Assembly: GCA_013002105.1 (NCBI GenBank) | Contig: JABDKS010000505.1 | Location: 1-20,327, forward strand | DNA from: Pirellulaceae bacterium | GTDB taxonomy: Bacteria > Planctomycetota > Planctomycetia > Pirellulales > Pirellulaceae | Reading direction: 5' to 3' | Length of the DNA stretch: 20,327 nt | Shown: positions 14,456-20,327 of the stretch, in pieces | How positions within the stretch are numbered: position 1 is the stretch's first letter | Layout of the letters: each line of letters opens with the position of its first letter | Notes under the pieces: generated by a model | What the model saw: the letters and a program-made list of their open reading frames with translations, nothing else | What the model was told of the DNA's origin: nothing | Database searches by the model: none | Made by a program: the position numbers and the translations under genes

Positions 14456-16459
14456 TTACAGTTGCCAACATCCCTCAGGGGATTGGGATGTATCGAGCAA
14501 CGATTCGGTTTCGTGGTCAAGCTTCAGCATTTGCAAACGCATGGAGGTTGCTTTGGATTGTTGGCTATGCTGGACGCGGGCGAGGGATTTGTCCCACGAG
14601 TTGGATACCGACGAACGATCCTCGGTTCGACGTAGGATCGCACGCCTGATCCAAGGTGCGTGCTTGGTGATCAGTGCGTCGTCGGCCGAGGTGTAAAATC
14701 TTGCCGTTCCCGGATCACCGCATCGTGCGCAGCGACCGATGAGTTGTCGGTCGACCCTGGCTAGTGAATGTCGCTCGGTCACGATGACATGCAGTCCGCC
14801 CAGTCGCCGCACATGTTCGTCCAACACGATATCCGTGCCACGTCCGGCCAAGTTTGTGGCGACGGTGATCGCACCGCTACGACCGGCTTTGGAGATAATG
14901 GCGGCTTCGTTTGCGTCTTGAACTCCGTTAAGAAGTTCGAAATCGAGTCCGAGCCGGCTAAGTTCTTCGGCGACACAAAGACTCTGCGCGATGTTCAGTG
15001 TTCCAATCAGGACGGCACGGCCTTGTCGATTCAGAGATTCTGTTTCTTGACCGATGGCTGCAATCTTGTCCGACTCGGTGTTGGAGATTGATTCGGCTTG
15101 AACTTGGCGTCGTGATTGCAGACGCAGGGGCACCGTGGCGACGGGTAACCCGTACACAAATGCAAATTCCTTTTCGCAACCCCTGGCCGTGCCGGTCATT
15201 CCACCGAGCATTGCGTACTGACGATAAAAACGTTGCCGCGTGATCTTGGCCAGCGGCTCGGTCTCAGGAGTGATTGGCAGGTTTTCCGCAGCCAAGACCG
15301 CCTGGTGCAAACCATCCGACCAGGTTCGGTCCTCGAAGATCCGGCCGGTGGACGGATCGACAATTTGCACCTTGTCTTCGGCAGTGACGTAGTGCACGTC
15401 GCGTTGGAATAGATGTGCGGCACGAAGGGCCAGAACGACATATTCGTGCCAGGGTCGAATCAATTGCCGATCCACCGCCATGGTGACGTCGGTATAGCAA
15501 CGATCAAAACCCGCCGCCGTCAGTTCAACAACCCCAGCTTTTTGGTCCACCACAAAATCGCGATCGGCTTGCAGTTCCTGCCCGAGAGCGTTCGCTTGTA
15601 AGTGTATCGCGGCATCGGCTGCTTCACCTTGACTGCTACTGCTTAGCAAAAGGGGCGATACCGCATCGTCGATCAAAACGTGGTCGACTTCGTCAACAAT
15701 CGCAGCGTGCAGCGGGCGTTGCCGAAGCGATGCATCGGGATCATTTCCCCTCAGTCGGTTCAAAATGACAGACCCCACTGGGCCGGACGCTTGTTGGGCG
15801 AGTGTCAGTTGGTCTTTTAAGTAATCAAATCCAAACACATGACCGGCCGCGTAAGTTACATCCGCTTCATACGCTGCACGCGTCTGGGACAGCGAATCAG
15901 AATCGGTCAGCAGGCCAGTGGTCATGCCAAGTCGTTCGAAGATCGGAGTCAATCGCTCGCGGTCACGACTGGCCAAGTAGTCGTTCGTAGTGGCAACATG
16001 AACTCCGCGTCCAGCGAGTGCATGCACGTAGGCGGGCAAGACGCCCGCTAACGTCTTGCCTTCGCCGGTTTGCATTTCGGCCACCGCTGAACAACTGACG
16101 ATGATGCCCGCATGCAGTTGCACGTCGAAAAGGTCCAAGCCGGTCGCCTGGCGAATCGACTCCAAAACGCCTGCACCGGCAAGTGTGAGCAGACGTTGAT
16201 CGTCTGTTGCAATTCCCGATCGCAAATATTGTTTCAGTCGCCCGGTGTGTTGCCTTAGTTGGTCGATGCCGCAATCACGCATCGTGCGGGCGGCCGTATG
16301 AGTTTCGTTCAAGATGGACGCGATCCACTTTGGATCGCTCAGCCGTCGGCGTCTCTCTCTGGCGACCGGTGACCGATCCACTTTGTCGCTGCGGCGATCA
16401 ATATGCGTGAATCCACCGGCTATCGGTTCCGTTTTTGGCGACAGTGCGGCGGCAATCAT
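14456..16459 (-). CDS. Truncated SecA-like ATPase (NBD1-PPXD-NBD2 only)
   Basis: This 667-residue SecA paralogue keeps the motor core: QLHAGI and AEMQTGEGKT (Walker A, Lys135), VDEVDHVLIDDA (Walker B, 255-266), a preprotein cross-linking region with WSDGLHQAV, GGMTGTA (419-425), ATNLAGRGTDIVL (534-546), and TERHSLARVDRQLIGRCARCGDPG with both motif VI arginines. Canonical SecA is about 830-950 residues. Here the chain ends about 80 residues after NBD2, part-way into the long scaffold helix, so the helical wing, two-helix finger and C-terminal zinc linker are missing. The stop is followed by other genes in other frames, so this looks like the real end, not a local frameshift. Its ATG overlaps the TolC stop (ATGA). 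It cannot be the housekeeping SecA; a dedicated motor for the neighbouring conduit is inferred. Confidence 0.93.
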   Translation of the reverse strand: MIAAALSPKTEPIAGGFTHIDRRSDKVDRSPVARERRRRLSDPKWIASILNETHTAARTMRDCGIDQLRQHTGRLKQYLRSGIATDDQRLLTLAGAGVLESIRQATGLDLFDVQLHAGIIVSCSAVAEMQTGEGKTLAGVLPAYVHALAGRGVHVATTNDYLASRDRERLTPIFERLGMTTGLLTDSDSLSQTRAAYEADVTYAAGHVFGFDYLKDQLTLAQQASGPVGSVILNRLRGNDPDASLRQRPLHAAIVDEVDHVLIDDAVSPLLLSSSSQGEAADAAIHLQANALGQELQADRDFVVDQKAGVVELTAAGFDRCYTDVTMAVDRQLIRPWHEYVVLALRAAHLFQRDVHYVTAEDKVQIVDPSTGRIFEDRTWSDGLHQAVLAAENLPITPETEPLAKITRQRFYRQYAMLGGMTGTARGCEKEFAFVYGLPVATVPLRLQSRRQVQAESISNTESDKIAAIGQETESLNRQGRAVLIGTLNIAQSLCVAEELSRLGLDFELLNGVQDANEAAIISKAGRSGAITVATNLAGRGTDIVLDEHVRRLGGLHVIVTERHSLARVDRQLIGRCARCGDPGTARFYTSADDALITKHAPWIRRAILRRTEDRSSVSNSWDKSLARVQHSQQSKATSMRLQMLKLDHETESLLDTSQSPEGCWQL

Positions 16460-19212
16460 CGTCTCGATTCCGTCGGTGGAGCTTCTTGAATCAAGGTTGC
16501 CTCGCGGCCCCAGATTAGATCCTGATCCGGGTTTGCAGTGGTCGCTCCATCTCGTGGGGTACCGACGCTATCCATACCACTGTTCGCGGCGCTCATGTCG
16601 TTTGGATCGACTCCCAGGGGACCGATATTGGGTGGAGCAACAATGGGCGCCTGGTCTTGAGCGTCAAATCGCAGCAGGATTCCCATCGCCTTGCGAAGTT
16701 CAATCCAAGACAGCGCATAGGCGACTTGTGACGACACGAGTGCTCGTTCTTCGTCAGCGAGTCGTTGTTGTGCGTCCAGTAAGTCCTCGATCAACAGGAC
16801 CGCGGATTGGTTGGGATCGGGCAGGAGTTCCCAACGCTGCTGCAAATAATTGACTTCCTGGGTCGCGGCATCGATGGAACGTTTTTTGGCGACCAATTCG
16901 CTGTATGCGGTTTGTGTTTCGCGTACGGCCACTTCGACTTCCGTAAATGCGACTTCGGTGGCCTGTTGAAATTGATACATCGCTTGCGAAAATTGCCATC
17001 GATTTCGGTTCAACCGCGCCTTGTTGGCACGGTTACGAACCGGCAACTCATAGACCAAACCGGCCCAGTAGGTTGGACGACCATCGGATAACTGATTGGT
17101 CCAGGCACCCAGCGTGTTGCGATTGTCATCCAGTCCCGCAACATAGGTCCCCAGGATCATATCCAGTTTGGGCAGCACTTGATTTCGCGCCGCACCCACT
17201 TGCGCCGACACCGCTTGAACATTCCGAATGGCTTGAGCAATATCGGATCGATTGTCCAGTGCCGTGATCACGCTTTGCCGCGTGGAGACGGTGATGGGAA
17301 AACTGAGCGGTTGATCACGAGGGATCAGTTCCCACTGCTGCGCCTGCATCAGTTGTTGGCTGCCGGTCAGTAGACGCAGACGTGCCTGCGCGTCACGAAT
17401 GCGAGTCACACTGCGAACGAGTTCTGATCGGCGACTGGTCAATGCGGCGCGTGCTCGCAAGATTTGACGTTTTTGTGAATCGACGCCATCACGTGCTTCC
17501 AACACTTTGGTCAAACGCTCCGCACCGGCGACCAAACGCTGACGTTGCAGCCAATCGGCACGGGCTTGATACAGATCCCAGTAGGCACGCGTGACATCGA
17601 CCAGATGGGTCTCTAAGTCGGTGCGCACCGAAGCATTTGATATTTGCAAGTCCAATTGCGCTAGCAGCACGCGCACGTTGTTGACGGCAGCGCCACGGTC
17701 GCGCATCAGCGGTTGTGTAAAGTTGAACTCCAGCCGCGTGGTGCCTTGCGGATTGGGATCGAGAAACTGCGAGTTGTTGGATTGGAAACCGCCGCGCTGA
17801 TACAGTTCCCATTTTCCGCCGTTACGGGTTTTCTTGCGAACGCCACCGGTCGCGGTGAACGTTTCGTCGCGGAATGTGTCGTTGGCATTTCCGGTGGTCA
17901 GCGTGCTGCCGACCGGTTCACTGGTGTCGGTGAACTTGCCTTCGAGAAACACTTTGGGGTCAAACTCGGCGTCGGCGATCACGATGTCGCTGTGGCGGAT
18001 ATGCGATTTCGTCAGGATGGATCGGACATAGGGCGACGATGCGAGGGCGGTTTCGGTTAACGTTCCAATATCGACCGGCAGTGTCTGCGGAGACAAACCG
18101 AGGGAGTTTTGCATTGGCAAACTCCACCACATCTCGAACGTTTCACCGCCATTCGCGCCCGCATCGGCTGCCGTGAACATCGCTTCGGGGTCAACGAACA
18201 GAGGTTGTGATTGGCTGGGAACCTCGGTGGCCCGGATTCGATAGGGGTCCAGGACTCGCGCGTAGGGCCCGTGCGACACAGGCATCGGGAGTGAAGGAGC
18301 AGGAGGCGGGATTAACCCGACACGCTCGGCCGGGGAATCGATCACGACGTCGCGACTGGTGAATTGGCCGGTGCTGTTTTCAGTGTTGTTTGCGTTATTG
18401 ACTTCGTTGGCTTGATCGATGCGGCTGTCGTCGTTTGCGATTTTGCGACTTGGAGCGGATGTTTTTGCTTGTGCGTCGTCTGGTTCGATTTGCAGGTAAC
18501 TAGGGAGGGATCTCTGTTGGGGTGCACCCGGGGGCGTCAGTCGCGGTTGTGTCGCAGCAATGTCTTGCGTCGTATCGGTCTCCGTTGCGATTATCGGAGT
18601 GGATTCAGCGACAGGCGTGAAGCGAATGGGCTCTGGAGGAAGCGGGGTAGCAGCGATCGTGGGCGACTTCGGTCCACTGGCGAGAAATGCCGGTGGGCTC
18701 AACGAGGTCGTTGCCGGACGCTGGTTGTCTGTTTTTTCGATGGGCGTGGACATCTGCGGAAACGCAAATGGAATGCTCGGGCCCGATGTGTCCAGCGCGT
18801 GCAAAGTAGCGTCGCTGTGTGTCGGTGGTGACAACTGTGCGGCGGCGACGGGCGTGGTAGGCGAAGTCGCAAGAATGGAAGGATTGACCGGCGTGGCGGT
18901 CTGCGCTGTTTTTTTGCTGAACGTCTTGAGGGCAGGCACGCTGGCCCCGTCAACCGCAGGTACGCTTTCGGTTTTTGACTCAGTAGCCACGTTAGCCGAC
19001 GGCGGATTTTCGCTAGGAAATGCGAAAGGGTTGGCGCGGGTTTTGTATGCGGGTGCGCCGATGATCAGCGACGATTTCGTCGTACGCTGTCGACCGGGCG
19101 GTTCTTGAGCTGTTCCAACTGTGGTGACCAAAGTGGCCGACGCCAATAAGGCGCGCAGAATCTGCGCCCGGGAGCGTCGTCGACTTTCAATAGGCGTCTT
19201 GAGCCTACGCAT
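16456..19212 (-). CDS. TolC-family outer-membrane efflux protein with long proline-rich N-terminal region
   Basis: This 918-residue protein (ATG at 19212; a TTG just before it at 19215 would add one residue) is about twice a usual TolC (430-500). It opens with a signal peptide: RRRSR, hydrophobic ALLASATLVTTVG, and likely cleavage near TAQ. About 340 residues of Pro/Thr/Ser/Ala-rich, low-complexity, probably disordered sequence follow, including PFAFP twice (about 63-67 and 149-153). From about 380 comes the outer-membrane efflux protein fold: LTETALASSPYVRSI, FTQPLMRDRG, long alpha-helical hairpins with DLVTRAYWDLYQA-type pattern (540-550), and a second half with SDIAQAIRNVQAVSAQVGAARNQVLPKLD and LLDAQQRLADEERALV. 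It is the first gene of the operon and overlaps the SecA-like gene by 4 nt. Expected role: outer-membrane exit duct. The extension may reach across periplasm or wall. Confidence 0.92.
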   Translation of the reverse strand: MRRLKTPIESRRRSRAQILRALLASATLVTTVGTAQEPPGRQRTTKSSLIIGAPAYKTRANPFAFPSENPPSANVATESKTESVPAVDGASVPALKTFSKKTAQTATPVNPSILATSPTTPVAAAQLSPPTHSDATLHALDTSGPSIPFAFPQMSTPIEKTDNQRPATTSLSPPAFLASGPKSPTIAATPLPPEPIRFTPVAESTPIIATETDTTQDIAATQPRLTPPGAPQQRSLPSYLQIEPDDAQAKTSAPSRKIANDDSRIDQANEVNNANNTENSTGQFTSRDVVIDSPAERVGLIPPPAPSLPMPVSHGPYARVLDPYRIRATEVPSQSQPLFVDPEAMFTAADAGANGGETFEMWWSLPMQNSLGLSPQTLPVDIGTLTETALASSPYVRSILTKSHIRHSDIVIADAEFDPKVFLEGKFTDTSEPVGSTLTTGNANDTFRDETFTATGGVRKKTRNGGKWELYQRGGFQSNNSQFLDPNPQGTTRLEFNFTQPLMRDRGAAVNNVRVLLAQLDLQISNASVRTDLETHLVDVTRAYWDLYQARADWLQRQRLVAGAERLTKVLEARDGVDSQKRQILRARAALTSRRSELVRSVTRIRDAQARLRLLTGSQQLMQAQQWELIPRDQPLSFPITVSTRQSVITALDNRSDIAQAIRNVQAVSAQVGAARNQVLPKLDMILGTYVAGLDDNRNTLGAWTNQLSDGRPTYWAGLVYELPVRNRANKARLNRNRWQFSQAMYQFQQATEVAFTEVEVAVRETQTAYSELVAKKRSIDAATQEVNYLQQRWELLPDPNQSAVLLIEDLLDAQQRLADEERALVSSQVAYALSWIELRKAMGILLRFDAQDQAPIVAPPNIGPLGVDPNDMSAANSGMDSVGTPRDGATTANPDQDLIWGREATLIQEAPPTESRR

Positions 19213-19584
19213 CAAATTCTGCAGGAATTGAGGTCACGGTTGGCAACGTCCCATCGGCCACTTTCTTGGATTGAATGTCAATCACATGGACGTCCGGTAC
19301 GTGAGAATCCGAATTGCCAGATCGGTTCGAACAGGAATAACGATCGGCAGAAACGGACTAGGCGGTACAGGGCGATCGCAAGGAAAGGGGTGGCCCCCTA
19401 CTGCCCGTCATGGAAAAACCAAAGCAAGCGATGCAATCGGAACAGCAATTCAACTTTGCCACGTCCTCACATTGTCTCAATGTCGGCATCTACTCAGATC
19501 GTTCCCTACAGTTCAATTGGTCGACTCCCGCACCGGCGATCCGGCTCCAACTATTCGTCCATACCCCACAAAAGTCCCTGTTTC
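19213..19584. other. Divergent promoter region between secretion operon and second DUF4347 gene
   Basis: About 370 bp hold no convincing gene. Both transcripts must start here. On the minus strand a TTGACA lies at 19281-19276 with only a poor -10 at 17-nt spacing (GCCGAT), so promoter assignment is weak. A 5-bp GC stem AGGGG-TGGC-CCCCT is at 19386-19399. The shared region would allow co-regulation of operon and putative client. Confidence 0.45.
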
Positions 19585-20327
19585 ATGCCTAATCGAATAC
19601 GCAATTGGTGGCAGACGTGCTTGCTAACTGCCGATGAAGCGGCATTGCGTGTTCGCGCGGCGGTTGCAAAAAGCGATCATCCGGCACGATCGTCAAAATC
19701 GTTAATCCTTAACGATTTGGAACCTCGCGTGCTGTTCAGCGCGACCCCGATCGACCCGGCGATGATTCCGGGGGCGGACGAATTGAGTGCGACGGTGGTT
19801 GAAGTGGAGCCCGCAGAGGATTCGGGTCAGGATCAACAACTTGCCGCCAGCAGTGCAACCGAGCAATCGAGCTCGGAAATCATCGTGATCGATTCGAGTC
19901 TGCCGGATTTGCAGCAATTCTTGGATGACTTGCATCAGTCCGACCGCGATAGAGACGTGTTTGTATTGGATGCCAACCGCGACGGGGTCGATCAAATCAC
20001 CGAAATCCTGTCGGGTCGTAACGGGGTCGAATCATTGCATTTGGTTTCGCATGGCAGCGACGGTGGAATCCAACTCGGCAATACTTGGCTTACCGACGAC
20101 AATTTGAATGCCTACGCCGGGCAGATTTCGATGTGGCAAGGTTCGCTGAGCAGCGAATCGGACATTCTGATCTACGGCTGTGATCTGGCCAGCGGCGCCG
20201 ATGGTCAACACCTGATTGAGTCGCTGAGCGTCTTAACCGGCGCTGATGTGGCTGCGAGTGTCGACGACACGGGCCATCAGTCTCTCGGCGGCGATTGGGA
20301 TCTGGAATATACCGTCGGTCAGATTCA
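19585..20327 (+). CDS. LEPR-motif DUF4347 protein, 5' part (runs off the window)
   Basis: The frame stays open from 19585 to the window end (247 codons plus 2 nt), so only the N-terminus is seen. It carries a basic start (MPNRIRNWW), LEPRVLFSA (45-53), which is the canonical planctomycete LEPR motif, then an acidic low-complexity linker, then DUF4347 (about 98-247) with HLVSHGSDGG (His156), LIYGCDLASG (Cys199), TGADVAAS and GGDWDLEYTVGQI. His-to-Cys spacing is 43, the same as in the 1264-residue protein. No classical signal peptide is present. ATG at 19585 has no Shine-Dalgarno site; an in-frame ATG at 19480 is also possible, but its extra 35 residues look non-coding. Such proteins are often very long, with adhesion repeats after DUF4347; that part is unseen. 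It is divergent from the secretion operon and is its most obvious client candidate. Confidence 0.88.
   Translation, partial: MPNRIRNWWQTCLLTADEAALRVRAAVAKSDHPARSSKSLILNDLEPRVLFSATPIDPAMIPGADELSATVVEVEPAEDSGQDQQLAASSATEQSSSEIIVIDSSLPDLQQFLDDLHQSDRDRDVFVLDANRDGVDQITEILSGRNGVESLHLVSHGSDGGIQLGNTWLTDDNLNAYAGQISMWQGSLSSESDILIYGCDLASGADGQHLIESLSVLTGADVAASVDDTGHQSLGGDWDLEYTVGQI

Noticed and set aside
14456..14700. SecA-like gene as a frameshifted pseudogene of a full-length SecA
   Set aside because: All catalytic motifs are intact, the gene is translationally coupled to TolC, and I did not recognise wing, finger or zinc-linker sequence in the 75 nt after the stop; the adaptor gene begins directly.
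18560..19108. 182-residue + strand frame antisense to the TolC N-terminal linker
   Set aside because: The antisense of Pro/Thr/Ser-rich codons gives a Gly/Val/Ala-rich frame without stops. The TolC frame has a signal peptide, coupled junction and conserved C-terminal domain.
9681..19212. Interpretation of the operon as an RND multidrug efflux pump or classical type I exporter
   Set aside because: There is no RND permease and no ABC ATPase gene in the operon; the only ATPase is SecA-like. A partner outside the window cannot be excluded.
19410..19592. 60-residue + strand frame ending 8 nt into the DUF4347 gene, possible leader peptide
   Set aside because: No ribosome-binding site and no coding-like character; the overlap alone is not enough.
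19271..19627. 118-residue + strand open frame overlapping the start of the right-edge DUF4347 gene
   Set aside because: Composition is not protein-like, no domain is recognisable, and it overlaps the well-supported LEPR/DUF4347 frame.
1..20327. tRNA, rRNA, CRISPR arrays, transposase genes
   Set aside because: None seen on reading both strands; no regularly spaced short repeats and no DDE or IS200-type transposase motifs.

Overview
The window looks like chromosome from a planctomycete close to Rhodopirellula (Pirellulaceae). This rests on the N-terminal LEPR-type motif (LEQRLMLAG and LEPRVLFSA) in two large multidomain proteins that carry DUF4347, on moderate GC, on weak or absent Shine-Dalgarno sites with some TTG/GTG starts, and on adaptor, M50 and SecA-like paralogues I associate with that group. 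The assignment is from memory of families; no search was run.

Left part (1-2219, + strand): a XylR-type regulator (LacI-like sugar-binding domain plus AraC helix-turn-helix), then a gene-free stretch with a 27-bp-arm near-perfect inverted repeat (1387-1450), then a DUF374 acyltransferase-like protein. Next, on the minus strand (2309-6103), is a 1264-residue protein with a LEPR-type N-terminus, DUF4347, two tandem CBM60-like repeats, a Calx-beta domain, an L-type-lectin-like domain and a C-terminal glucose/sorbosone-dehydrogenase-like propeller.

Middle (6464-9496): a small surface-polysaccharide group. It has UDP-galactopyranose mutase (glf), an unrecognised 293-residue protein 24 bp behind it, and a convergent glycosyltransferase.

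Right part (9681-19212, minus strand): five closely packed genes, transcribed in the order TolC-family outer-membrane protein, truncated SecA-like ATPase, periplasmic HlyD-like adaptor, GAF-HlyD fusion, and M50 protease-HlyD fusion with a PqqD-like N-terminus. TolC and SecA overlap by 4 nt, and GAF-HlyD and M50-HlyD are 3 nt apart. No ABC exporter and no RND pump gene is present. A second LEPR/DUF4347 gene diverges from this operon at 19585 and runs off the window.

Main hypothesis: the five genes form an export and processing machine, made of an envelope-spanning conduit, a minimal SecA motor and a membrane protease. Its clients would be proteins with the LEPR N-terminus and DUF4347, which lack an ordinary signal peptide and carry a His/Cys pair at identical spacing (43 residues) in both copies. 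Gene identities are well supported. The functional link is inference from neighbourhood and domain logic.
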